Positions 1 to 7,686 of a stretch of DNA of 10,743 nucleotides are shown here, piece by piece. Source of the DNA: RUG14300 sp964619685. Lineage in GTDB: Bacteria; Bacillota; Clostridia; Christensenellales; CAG-1252. Where the stretch lies: the NCBI GenBank assembly GCA_964619685.1, contig CAZUET010000060.1, positions 1-10,743 of the forward strand, written 5' to 3'. The translations under genes were made by a program, and so were the position numbers. Every line of letters begins with the position of its first letter. Position 1 is the first letter of the stretch. The notes beneath the pieces are model-generated. The model made no database searches, was not told where the DNA came from, and saw only the letters and a program-made list of their open reading frames with translations.

Positions 1-47
1 ATATATAGGTTTTCGTTTAAATCAATATTATTATAGGAGAAACCTCA

Positions 48-1769
48 ATGCTCACAGGTGAAGAAATATTACAATTGATTCAAAGCCTTATCTGGTTGCT
101 CGCCGGAGTCGGTATATTCATTATCGGTATGAACTTTATGGGCGGTGCTTTGGAAAAAAGTGCCGGTGCCGGTATGAAAAAACTGCTTAATAAAATAAGC
201 AATAACCGCTTTTCGGGAGTCGGTATCGGTGCAGGTGTGACCGCTATTATTCAAAGTTCGTCGGCAACATCTGTCATGGTCATTGGTTTGGTTAATGCCG
301 GAGTAATGACATTGATGCAAGCTACACCCATTATTATGGGTGCTAATATCGGTACTACGATAACAGGCGTATTGGTAGCGTTAAAAAACGACTATTTCAA
401 TATGGTAATGTATCTATTGGCATTTGCAGGTGTCATGATGGGCTTCTTCAAAAAGGAAAAGATTAAGCTTTTAGGCAGTTTATTTTGCGGATTGGGCTTT
501 ATTTTCGTAGGCTTAAACATTATGAGCAGTGAACAAGCCTTCGGTAATCCGTTAGTTGAAAAAATCTTTATTGATATTTTCCGTGCTGTAGATTTTCCTC
601 TTTTATTGATCTTGATAGGTGTTGTGTTTACCGCGCTCATTCAAAGCTCATCCGCAGCGACGGGTATTGTAATTACTATGGTCGGTATGGGTGTGCTTCC
701 CTTAGATCTTGCTCTCTTTATCATACTTGGTGCTAATATCGGTACATGCGTTACCGCTTTATTGGCATCAGTCGGTACTAATGCAAATGCAAAGCGTGTA
801 GCACTTATCCATTTTACATTTAATGTGATTGGAACTGTATTGTTTACTATTTTAATATGGATATTCCGTGAGCAGACCGTCAATATTTTGACATCGATAT
901 TCCCCGGTACGGACGCCATGTCTCTTCAGATGAGAGTATCGATATTCCATGTAATATTCAATGTTACGACAACACTTGTTTTGTTGCCATTTGTAAAACA
1001 CCTTGTAAAATTTTCCAAATGGGTCATCAAGGATAAGAAACCCGAAAGCGAAAATTTGACCTTCAAATATGTTGACGATAGACTGTTAAACACTCCACCG
1101 ATTGCTCTTATGCAAGTCAAGAACGAAATAGATTACATGCTCGAATTGGTAGAAAAGAATATTTCGGATTCTTTCGTAGCATTAACTACCGGCTCGCTCG
1201 AATGCGGTGAAGATATCACTCACAACGAAGAGATCATAGACTTTACAAACAGTGCCTTGACAAAATTCCTTATCAAGCTATCTCCAGCGGTCGAGCATAG
1301 CGACGAAAAGGTCATTGGCTCGTATTTCCATGTATTGAACGACCTTGAGCGTGTGGGCGACCATGCCGAGAACTTCCATGAAATAGGCGTACAGATGAGA
1401 AAAGACGGAATTACTTTTTCAGATGATGCTATCAAGGAGCTTTCGGGAATGCATAGAGTCGTTTTGGATATGTTTGAAATATCAAAGGAAGCGTTTGAAA
1501 ATTTAGATAAAGCAAGACTTTCGAAGCTGACTGCGTTGGAGGAACAAACCGACCAGCTTAAGCAAGAATTGATCGCTAAACATTTCTCAAGACTTCAGGA
1601 AGGACATTGCTCTATAGACGGCAGTCAATATTATTCGTCCACAGTAATTGGGCTTGAGCGTGTTGCAGACCACCTCGTAAATATAGGCTACAGTATATTG
1701 AATCCTACCGGTTCTCAGCGTGAAGCTCGTGAAGCTAATGACGAGGTCACTTCAGATACAAACACTTAA
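48..1769 (+). CDS. Na/Pi cotransporter family protein with C-terminal PhoU-like domain
   Basis: Predicted 573-residue inner-membrane transporter of the Na+/phosphate cotransporter (NptA/PNaS, Na_Pi_cotrans) family, expected to couple sodium entry to phosphate movement. The transport half (about residues 1-325) contains the family's inverted duplication: a QSSSAT motif at 69-74 with GANIGT at 98-103, repeated as QSSSAA at 199-204 with GANIGT at 228-233. Hydrophobic segments surround these motifs. The last ~220 residues are a soluble helical PhoU-like domain with the paired signatures NDLERVGDHAEN (431-442) and GLERVADH near residue 545. Members of this family are usually 540-600 residues, so it is full length. 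The ATG at 48 follows AGGAG at 35-39 with an 8-nt spacer. The next gene starts 38 nt downstream with no visible terminator between, suggesting an operon. Substrate is inferred from family; bacterial members are rarely characterised, and the PhoU domain suggests regulation by phosphate state or efflux. Confidence 0.93.
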   Translation: MLTGEEILQLIQSLIWLLAGVGIFIIGMNFMGGALEKSAGAGMKKLLNKISNNRFSGVGIGAGVTAIIQSSSATSVMVIGLVNAGVMTLMQATPIIMGANIGTTITGVLVALKNDYFNMVMYLLAFAGVMMGFFKKEKIKLLGSLFCGLGFIFVGLNIMSSEQAFGNPLVEKIFIDIFRAVDFPLLLILIGVVFTALIQSSSAATGIVITMVGMGVLPLDLALFIILGANIGTCVTALLASVGTNANAKRVALIHFTFNVIGTVLFTILIWIFREQTVNILTSIFPGTDAMSLQMRVSIFHVIFNVTTTLVLLPFVKHLVKFSKWVIKDKKPESENLTFKYVDDRLLNTPPIALMQVKNEIDYMLELVEKNISDSFVALTTGSLECGEDITHNEEIIDFTNSALTKFLIKLSPAVEHSDEKVIGSYFHVLNDLERVGDHAENFHEIGVQMRKDGITFSDDAIKELSGMHRVVLDMFEISKEAFENLDKARLSKLTALEEQTDQLKQELIAKHFSRLQEGHCSIDGSQYYSSTVIGLERVADHLVNIGYSILNPTGSQREAREANDEVTSDTNT

Positions 1770-1794
1770 TATTTTATAAAAATTAGGTTTTCAT

Positions 1795-1800
1795 AGGCGG
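1795..1800 (+). promoter_or_regulatory. Shine-Dalgarno site deciding the GTG start of the first ABC gene
   Basis: AGGCGG lies 7 nt before GTG at 1808 but only 4 nt before the in-frame TTG at 1805. The spacing and the codon preference both favour GTG 1808. The predicted proteins differ by one residue. Confidence 0.55.
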
Positions 1801-1807
1801 TTTATTG

Positions 1808-3541
1808 GTGAAAAAAAACAATATTATTCGTTACTTAGGAGATTATACAAAAGAGTGTATCATATCTCCGATATTTAAATTTTTGGAATCGGGCATGGAG
1901 CTTTTGGTTCCTCTTGTCGTCGCTAAGATAGTAGACGATATTATTCCGTCAGGCTCTGCATCGAGTATATGGAAGGCATGCGCTGTTTTGCTTGGATTCG
2001 GTGCATTAAGTCTGCTCTTTGCGGTAGTTGCGCAATACTATGCGGCAAAGGCTGCGGTCGGATTTGGTAAAAAGACGAGACGGGCACTCTTTACTCATAT
2101 ACAAGGATTTCCCTATTCTACTCTTGATAAACTTGGTGCGCCTACCCTTATAACAAGAATAACATCGGACGTCAATCAAATACAGACGGGGGTAAATATG
2201 TTGCTCCGTCTTGTTTTGCGTTCTCCGTTTATCGTCTTGGGTGCGCTCGGCTTTGCTATGGCTATAGATATCGAAATATCATCTATTTTTGCCATTGCAA
2301 TATTGATTTTAGCGTTGATTATAGGCGGAATAATGGCTATCAATGTTCCCCTTTATAAGAAGATACAAGGCAAGCTTGACGGCGTACTTACAGGTGTTAG
2401 AAATAACCTAATGGGTGCAAGAGTTGTGCGTGCATTTAACCGTGAGGGGTGCGAAAAAGCTGATTTCGATGCAAAAAACGAATCGTTGACTTATGAACAG
2501 ATAAAAACAGGAAGACTGGCATCGTTATTAAATCCCTTGACCTTTGCTATAGTAAATATTGCAATCGTTTTGATAATGAAATTCGGTGCAGTGGAAGTAA
2601 ATGTAGGTAACTTGACACAAGGTGAGGTCGTTGCATTATTTAATTACATGTCGCAGATTTTGATAGAATTGGTCAAGCTTGCAAGGCTTATTCTCAATAT
2701 GACCAAAGCCATTGCTTGCGGTAAGAGAATTCAAGCCGTGCTCGATATGCCAACAGGTGAAATTGTGGAAAATACCGAAGACTCGTCTAATACCGATGTT
2801 GCAGTTGAATTTAGAAACGTAAGTCTTACCTATCAATCTAACTCGGCACCCTCCCTTAACGGTATCACATTTAGTGCAAAAAAAGGGGAAACTATAGGTA
2901 TTATCGGCGGTACAGGCTCAGGTAAGAGCAGTTTGGCGAACCTTATACCGAGATTTTATTTGGCGACTGAGGGCGAAGTGTTGGTTGACGGTATCAATGT
3001 TGCAAGCATTTCCCCGGAAGATCTTAGACGGCGTGCTCATATTGTGCCACAAAAGGCTGTTCTTTTCTCGGGAACAATTAGAGAAAACCTTCTTTGGGGC
3101 GGAAAATGCGACGACGAAGGACTATGGAAGGCATTGGAAATCGCACAGTGTATGGATGTCGTTAAAAATAAGGACGGCGGTTTAGACGCACCCGTTGCTC
3201 AAGACGGCAGAAACTTCTCGGGTGGTCAAAGACAAAGATTATCTGTTGCAAGAGGTATTATCGGCGATCCCGAAATACTTATTCTTGACGATAGCTCATC
3301 CGCACTCGATTACGCAACAGATGCAGAACTTCGCAAAGCAATTAGAGAAATGGAAAATAAACCTACGACGTTCATTATTTCACAGCGTGCATCGTCTGTA
3401 ATGAATGCGGATAAAATCTTAGTGCTTGACGACGGTAATCTCGTCGGAATGGGTACTCATGACGAATTACTCGGTAAATGTGATGTATACACCGAGATAT
3501 ACTATTCTCAATTCCGTAAAGGAGGGGAATCAAATGAATAA
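1808..3541 (+). CDS. ABC exporter half-transporter, degenerate-site subunit (TM287/LmrC-like)
   Basis: A 577-residue half-transporter: N-terminal type IV (ABC_membrane) domain with about six membrane helices (residues ~15-300), then a nucleotide-binding domain (~330-577). Visible motifs are Walker A GGTGSGKSS (367-375), Q-loop PQKAVLFSG near 414-422, signature FSGGQ (470-474), and Walker B ILILDD ending at D495. The residue after the Walker B aspartate is Asp (D495) instead of the catalytic Glu, and the switch-loop His is Gln (Q526, in IISQR). The D and Q pair is the hallmark of the degenerate subunit in heterodimeric exporters such as TM287/288 and LmrCD. The partner is encoded immediately downstream with an 8-nt overlap. 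Start chosen at GTG 1808, with AGGCGG 7 nt upstream; TTG 1805 is the alternative. Likely exports a lipid, drug or peptide; the substrate cannot be read from the sequence. Confidence 0.93.
   Translation: MKKNNIIRYLGDYTKECIISPIFKFLESGMELLVPLVVAKIVDDIIPSGSASSIWKACAVLLGFGALSLLFAVVAQYYAAKAAVGFGKKTRRALFTHIQGFPYSTLDKLGAPTLITRITSDVNQIQTGVNMLLRLVLRSPFIVLGALGFAMAIDIEISSIFAIAILILALIIGGIMAINVPLYKKIQGKLDGVLTGVRNNLMGARVVRAFNREGCEKADFDAKNESLTYEQIKTGRLASLLNPLTFAIVNIAIVLIMKFGAVEVNVGNLTQGEVVALFNYMSQILIELVKLARLILNMTKAIACGKRIQAVLDMPTGEIVENTEDSSNTDVAVEFRNVSLTYQSNSAPSLNGITFSAKKGETIGIIGGTGSGKSSLANLIPRFYLATEGEVLVDGINVASISPEDLRRRAHIVPQKAVLFSGTIRENLLWGGKCDDEGLWKALEIAQCMDVVKNKDGGLDAPVAQDGRNFSGGQRQRLSVARGIIGDPEILILDDSSSALDYATDAELRKAIREMENKPTTFIISQRASSVMNADKILVLDDGNLVGMGTHDELLGKCDVYTEIYYSQFRKGGESNE
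3521..3527 (+). promoter_or_regulatory. Shine-Dalgarno site deciding the start of the second ABC gene
   Basis: GGAGGGG lies 6 nt before ATG 3534, inside the last codons of the preceding ABC gene. It is the strongest ribosome-binding site in the window. It argues against a longer reading from 3426, whose added 36 codons overlap the upstream nucleotide-binding domain in another frame. Confidence 0.8.
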
Positions 3542-5303
3542 GGGTGTACGCAATAACAAAATAGATAGAGGTACGGTCAAGCAATTATTTAAGTATTTGA
3601 AACCGTATTCACCATTGATTATACTATCGTTTTTGCTAAGTGCAGTTTCGGCAGTGGGCTCTCTTTATGTGCCTATAATGGTAGGTAAAATGATAGACCT
3701 TATGGTCGGTATAGGAGAAGTCGAACTAAGCGGAATCGCTCAATTAGTAGTTATAACATTATGTATTATCGGTGTATCCGCTGTTTTTGAATGGTTGACC
3801 GATCTACTAAATAACAAGGTGGTATTTTGTCTTGTGCGTGATATCCGTAAGGATGCCTTCGATAAGCTTCAAACGCTATCACTATCCTATATAGATTCTC
3901 ATTCTTACGGCGATGTAGTTTCAAGAGTTATCGGCGATGTAGAAAGAATTGCCGACGGACTTCTTCTCGGTATGACTCAGCTTTTTTCGGGCATAGTTAC
4001 CATAGTTGTAACATTGGTGTTTATGTTTACGGTAAGTCCGTTAATAGCATTGTTGGTATTCGTTTTAACTCCGCTAAGTCTTTTGACTGCCAAATTTATT
4101 GTTAAGAAAACAAACTCGAAGTTTAAAGAGCAAGCTACCGTTTCGGGCGAAATAACGGGATTCATAAACGAAGCATTCACTAATCAAAAGACAGTAAAGG
4201 CATATTCACAAGAAGAGAATAATATTCGCAAGTTCGACGATATTAATGATAGATTGGAGAAATGCTCCACTAAAGCAATCTTCTTTTCAGCACTTACCAA
4301 TCCAACCACTCGTTTTGTCAACTCAATAGTTTATTTTGCAGTTGCTTTGTCGGGTGGTCTGCTCTGTATTGGTGCTATATCCACTGCAACGGTATTTACA
4401 GTAGGTAATTTATCATCTTTACTTGCTTATGCTAATAAGTACACTAAGCCGTTCAACGAAATAAGCGGAGTTATTACCGAAATGCAAAATGCGTTTATCT
4501 CGGCTGAGCGTGTATTTGGACTGCTGAACGCCGACTCTGAGCCTATTTGCCTCGATCCAATCGAAATGAGTGATGTCAGGGGCGAGGTCAAACTCGACAG
4601 CGTAGAGTTTTCATATGATAAATCAAAAGAGCTTATTAAGAATCTTAACTTAGATGTTAAACAGGGTATGCATGTGGCGATTGTCGGTCCGACCGGATGC
4701 GGTAAAAGTACATTGATCAACCTACTTATGCGATTCTATGACGTGGACAATGGCACTATTTCGGTAGACGGTAACGACATTAGAGAGGTTACTCGTGATT
4801 CGTTACGTAACGGCTACGGTATGGTCTTACAGGAAACATGGCTAAAAGCAGGCACTATCAAAGAAAATATCGCTTTTGGAAAGCCCGATGCTACCGATGA
4901 GGAAATAATCAATGCTGCTAAGGCTGCTTCCGCTCATAGCTTTATAATGCGACTTCCAAACGGTTACGATACCTATATAGAGGAATACGGCGGACTGTCC
5001 GAAGGTCAAAGACAGCTTCTCTGTATATCAAGAGTAATGCTTAGATTACCGCCTATTCTCATACTGGATGAAGCAACCTCAAGTATAGATACTCGTACCG
5101 AAATGAAAATCCAGTGTGCATTCGGCGAGCTGACAAAAGGAAAAACATCATTCATTGTTGCTCATAGATTATCCACAATAGAGGATGCCGATATTATTTT
5201 GGTAATGAAGGACGGTAAGATAATCGAGCAAGGTAATCACGAGGAACTTATCAAACTCGGCGGTTTCTATAAGGAATTACATGAAAAGGCTTTCGCTAAA
5301 TAA
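3534..5303 (+). CDS. ABC exporter half-transporter, consensus-site subunit (TM288/LmrD-like)
   Basis: A 589-residue half-transporter with an N-terminal type IV membrane domain (~25-320, about six helices) and a C-terminal nucleotide-binding domain (~350-589). Walker A is GPTGCGKST (385-393, K391), Q-loop LQETWLKAG (432-440), and Walker B ILDE with catalytic E513. The switch histidine H544 is in VAHRLST. The signature is LSEGQ (488-492) instead of LSGGQ. In heterodimeric exporters the degenerate site pairs the Walker motifs of one subunit with the signature of the other. The D/Q changes in the upstream gene and the altered signature here fall in the same site, leaving the second site fully consensus. 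The start overlaps the upstream stop in ATGAATAA (3534-3541), which suggests translational coupling and equal subunit supply. The prenol-kinase-like gene follows 13 nt downstream, so a lipid-related substrate is possible but only inferred from position. Confidence 0.94.
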   Translation: MNKGVRNNKIDRGTVKQLFKYLKPYSPLIILSFLLSAVSAVGSLYVPIMVGKMIDLMVGIGEVELSGIAQLVVITLCIIGVSAVFEWLTDLLNNKVVFCLVRDIRKDAFDKLQTLSLSYIDSHSYGDVVSRVIGDVERIADGLLLGMTQLFSGIVTIVVTLVFMFTVSPLIALLVFVLTPLSLLTAKFIVKKTNSKFKEQATVSGEITGFINEAFTNQKTVKAYSQEENNIRKFDDINDRLEKCSTKAIFFSALTNPTTRFVNSIVYFAVALSGGLLCIGAISTATVFTVGNLSSLLAYANKYTKPFNEISGVITEMQNAFISAERVFGLLNADSEPICLDPIEMSDVRGEVKLDSVEFSYDKSKELIKNLNLDVKQGMHVAIVGPTGCGKSTLINLLMRFYDVDNGTISVDGNDIREVTRDSLRNGYGMVLQETWLKAGTIKENIAFGKPDATDEEIINAAKAASAHSFIMRLPNGYDTYIEEYGGLSEGQRQLLCISRVMLRLPPILILDEATSSIDTRTEMKIQCAFGELTKGKTSFIVAHRLSTIEDADIILVMKDGKIIEQGNHEELIKLGGFYKELHEKAFAK

Positions 5304-5305
5304 CT

Positions 5306-5313
5306 AAGAGGTG
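5306..5313 (+). promoter_or_regulatory. Shine-Dalgarno site deciding the start of the prenol-kinase-like gene
   Basis: AAGAGGTG ends 3 nt before ATG 5317, with its AAGAGG core 5 nt away. The in-frame GTG at 5311 lies inside this site and is therefore a poor start. Confidence 0.6.
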
Positions 5314-5316
5314 AAA

Positions 5317-6759
5317 ATGGTTTTTATAGGATATGCGGTGACATTAGGCTACTTAGCTTTCATAATATTGTTTTTCGGCTTCATAAATAAAAAATTTAAG
5401 GTCGATGTCGAAATAACACGAAAGATATTACATATACTCATAGGCTTAACTTGGGTGCTTATGGATATCTTTTGGGGCTTGAGCTATCATCAGATTATCA
5501 TGTGTGCATTGTTCGTTATAATCAACGCTTTGTCCCGCAAATATAAGATATTCTCGGGGATAGAGCGTGATAATGACAATCATCCCGGTACAGTCTATTA
5601 TGCACTTGCAATGCTTGTGTTGTCTATTGCATCCTATTGCTACGAGCCTTTATATATACCATTCGGAATGGCTGTAATGTGTCTGTCGTTCGGCGACGGA
5701 CTTGCACCTATTTTTTCGATAGTTTTCCGTAAGCACAATCGTAAACTTGTCTATAACAAGACCTTAGCAGGTACTTTGGCGTGCTTTATATTTGCATCGA
5801 TTTCCCTTATTACATTCAAAGCTTGCTACAAAATAGAAATATCCTATCTTTCATTGATAGCCATCGCTTCAGTTGTTGCAATGATCGAGCTATACTGTCA
5901 GTGGGGACTGGATAATTTCGGTATAACCTTTTCTGCGGCACTTTTGTCTTTATGGGCAATCAATGTACCGTGGTCGCTGTCTTTTCAAATATGTGTTATA
6001 CTATCATTTGTGATAGTTATAACTATATTGCTTACAAACTCATTGACACCTTCTGCAGCATTTTTAGCATATATAATGCTTACCGTATCTGCGTATTCTG
6101 TTGGCGTAATAGGTTTTTTGATATATGTCATTCCGTTTGCAATAATTGCAGTTGTAGGTAAAATAAGGCGTAAAATTCTCATTAAAAGAGGTGTAGATGC
6201 TCCTAAAAAAGGAAGAAATGCGGTACAGGTCGCAATCAACGGATTAATCACACTGATATTGATGGTGGTTTATAAAATAACCTCTATGCAAGTCATCTTC
6301 ATTTTATCGGCAATATCGTTAGCCGAAGCGTTCGCTGACAGCATGGCAAGCGATATAGGCTCACTATCTCGCAAGGAGCCTTGGGATATATTTAGATTTA
6401 AACGTGTACCACAAGGAATCAGTGGCGGTGTAAGCCTGATCGGTACATTGGCGACAGTCGGCTCAAGCGTCTTGGTTGCCGTTATATCCTACTTTGAAAT
6501 AAATAACATAAATGCATCCATCTTTATAGCAATCGTAGGCACATTAGGAACGGTGATAGATTCTCTTTTAGGCTCATTATTTCAAGCACTCTACCGTTGC
6601 CGTATATGCGGAGAACTAACAGAAAAAAGAATTCACCATAGACACCCGACAGAGTTAGTCAAAGGAAATAAAATCATCACTAACAATATGGTAAATTTGA
6701 TATCCAATATTTTAACCGTCACACTCGGTTGTATTTGGTTCGGAATAGCAAAAATATAA
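5317..6759 (+). CDS. Fused phytol/dolichol-kinase-like and DUF92 (TMEM19/VTE6-like) membrane protein
   Basis: A 480-residue polytopic membrane protein made of two families in tandem. Residues ~1-215 resemble the phytol kinase / dolichol kinase / CTP-transferase superfamily: RKILH (35-39), a SFGDG segment (124-128), NKTLAGT (147-153), and an E191...GLDN (197-200) segment. Residues ~223-480 match DUF92 (TMEM19 family, which includes plant VTE6): RNAVQVAING (300-309), ADSMASDIG (340-348), VPQGISGGVS (364-373), DSLLGSLFQ (415-423), CRIC (428-431), and NNMVNLIS (456-463). In plants, VTE5 phosphorylates phytol and VTE6 is assigned as phytyl-phosphate kinase. By analogy this protein could convert a free prenol such as farnesol or geranylgeraniol to its mono- and then diphosphate; that is inference. 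Start ATG 5317 is preferred over GTG 5311 on ribosome-binding-site spacing. It sits 13 nt after the ABC pair and is the last intact gene of this operon. No terminator is visible downstream. Confidence 0.85.
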   Translation: MVFIGYAVTLGYLAFIILFFGFINKKFKVDVEITRKILHILIGLTWVLMDIFWGLSYHQIIMCALFVIINALSRKYKIFSGIERDNDNHPGTVYYALAMLVLSIASYCYEPLYIPFGMAVMCLSFGDGLAPIFSIVFRKHNRKLVYNKTLAGTLACFIFASISLITFKACYKIEISYLSLIAIASVVAMIELYCQWGLDNFGITFSAALLSLWAINVPWSLSFQICVILSFVIVITILLTNSLTPSAAFLAYIMLTVSAYSVGVIGFLIYVIPFAIIAVVGKIRRKILIKRGVDAPKKGRNAVQVAINGLITLILMVVYKITSMQVIFILSAISLAEAFADSMASDIGSLSRKEPWDIFRFKRVPQGISGGVSLIGTLATVGSSVLVAVISYFEINNINASIFIAIVGTLGTVIDSLLGSLFQALYRCRICGELTEKRIHHRHPTELVKGNKIITNNMVNLISNILTVTLGCIWFGIAKI

Positions 6760-6780
6760 TTATTCCTTTTAAAAACCTCA

Positions 6781-7503
6781 TTTTCGACTGACAAAAAGTA
6801 CAAAATTAGTAATTTTGTCGACTTTAAGACTGACATTTTTCTTAACAAAGCGATTCAGGATTATCTTAAAAAAAGGGGAGTACAACAAAGTAATGTAATC
6901 GATATTAGTCTTGAATCTAAGAAAAATAGTAAGTATAAAAACGGAGATGTATTATATAATTATCTCATTTCTTCTTACGAAGCTATTAGTGGAACGGTCT
7001 ATATTTTTCTTGATGAAATACAACTCGTCAGTAAATGGGAAGAGGTCGTTTTTGCATTTCTTATTGATGTTGATTGCGATATATATCAGCGGATCAAATT
7101 CTAAGTTGCTTTCAGGTGAGCTTTCAACATTGATTGCAGGTCGCTATATTCAAATTCGTGTTTATCCTTTTACTCTCTCCGAGGTAAAGGCAAGCAGTGA
7201 AATCGATTATAATAAGCTTTATAAAATATAGTATTCCTTGAACTATTATCTCGTGGATACGATGTAAAGGTTGGAAAAACCAACGATTATGAAATAGATT
7301 TTGTGGCATATAAAGGCACAGAGATCATATACATTCAAGTATGTTATCTTCTTGGCTCTTTTGAAACGAGCGAGCGAGAGTTTAGCAATCTTGAACGCAT
7401 TAATGACAATTATCCTAAGTATGTTATTTCGGGAGATATACCCGATTTTTCTCGCAATGGTATCAAGCATTATAATGTTATCAAATTTTTACTAAACGAA
7501 TAG
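6781..7503 (+). pseudogene. Decayed DUF4143-type AAA family ATPase (COG1373-like)
   Basis: Three pieces of one ATPase gene remain in order. Piece A, frame 1, to about 7086, carries ...QDYLKKRGV..., then Walker B YIFLDEIQ (7000-7023) and a KWEEVV segment. Piece B, in the frame two bases along, to 7231, carries YISGSNSKLLSGELS and AGRYIQIRVYPFTLSE. Piece C, back in frame 1 from about 7225 to TAG 7501-7503, reads NIVFLELLSRGYDVKVGK, NDYEIDFVA, YIQVCYLL, NDNYPKYVISGD, and DFSRNGIKHYNVI. These are typical segments of DUF4143 ATPases, which usually run to about 400 residues. There is no start codon and no Walker A, and more than 100 residues between B and C are missing. Piece A happens to be in frame with, and open straight after, the stop of the preceding gene, so its true left edge is uncertain (6760-6850). 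Confidence 0.85.
6800..6818. repeat. 19-nt perfect dyad at the left edge of the ATPase remnant
   Basis: ACAAAATTA-G-TAATTTTGT is a perfect palindrome with 9-bp arms around a single G at 6809. It is flanked by a direct repeat of GACTGACA at 6786-6793 and 6828-6835. The one-base centre makes an RNA hairpin poor, so it is more like a DNA dyad such as a protein-binding site or breakpoint scar. AT-richness makes chance possible. Confidence 0.45.
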
Positions 7504-7684
7504 GATCAATGTACGCTGTTCATTTTTTAAAATGCCGTACAACGAATACAGTGCTTAATTTAGCTTCCGATATACTGATAGTATTCTACGGCTTGACTTT
7601 CGTTTGCGTGTTAAGAATATAGGTCTTTTATTAAAAATAACTTATCTATGGTGCATAAAAATGCAACTATTATGCATTTTCTTT
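7504..7684. other. Gene-free spacer between the ATPase remnant and the HAD gene promoter
   Basis: No reading frame here has a start, ribosome-binding site and recognisable protein. The stretch holds the imperfect hairpin at 7510-7541 and the inverted repeat at 7658-7680. The plus-strand reading after about 7550 stays open for only about 24 codons and resembles nothing I recognise. It may be further debris of the lost region. Confidence 0.6.
7510..7541 (+). repeat. Imperfect hairpin just after the ATPase remnant
   Basis: Outer arms TGTACG (7510-7515) and CGTACA (7536-7541) pair perfectly. Inner arms CATTTT (7521-7526) and AAAATG (7529-7534) pair around TT, with an asymmetric 5-by-1 internal loop. 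It begins 7 nt after the ATPase stop codon. There is no clean U-run after it, so it is a doubtful terminator. Confidence 0.4.
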
Positions 7685-7686
7685 TT
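7658..7686 (+). terminator. Weak AT-rich hairpin plus T-run, or operator upstream of the HAD promoter
   Basis: AAAATGCA (7658-7665) and TGCATTTT (7673-7680) form a perfect 8-bp stem with a 7-nt loop, followed by CTTTTT. An overlapping alternative pairing, TGCATAA with TTATGCA (7652-7658 and 7670-7676), is also perfect. The stem is GC-poor for an intrinsic terminator. It abuts the -35 box at 7685, so it could instead be an operator for the HAD gene. Confidence 0.35.

Noticed and set aside
1..47. Possible -10 box TATTAT (26-31) for the first gene
   Set aside because: No -35 box is visible in the few bases available upstream, and the region is cut by the window edge.
3426..3533. Longer N-terminus for the second ABC subunit, starting at 3426
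   Set aside because: The extra 36 codons overlap the upstream nucleotide-binding domain in another frame and do not resemble an ABC exporter N-terminus. The strong GGAGGGG site points to ATG 3534.
6911..7231. Apparent 106-codon protein in the gap region
   Set aside because: Its first half is an out-of-frame reading of the ATPase remnant; only the second half (from about 7080) carries ATPase motifs. It is a frameshift product of the pseudogene, not a gene.
7303..7503. Separate small gene from ATG-like start at 7303
   Set aside because: The ATPase similarity begins about 75 nt earlier in the same frame, so the start is internal. It is the 3' piece of the pseudogene, and no ribosome-binding site precedes it.
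7593..7621. Possible promoter TTGACT with AATATA
   Set aside because: The -10 candidate is poor at every spacing, and a perfect promoter for the same gene lies just downstream.
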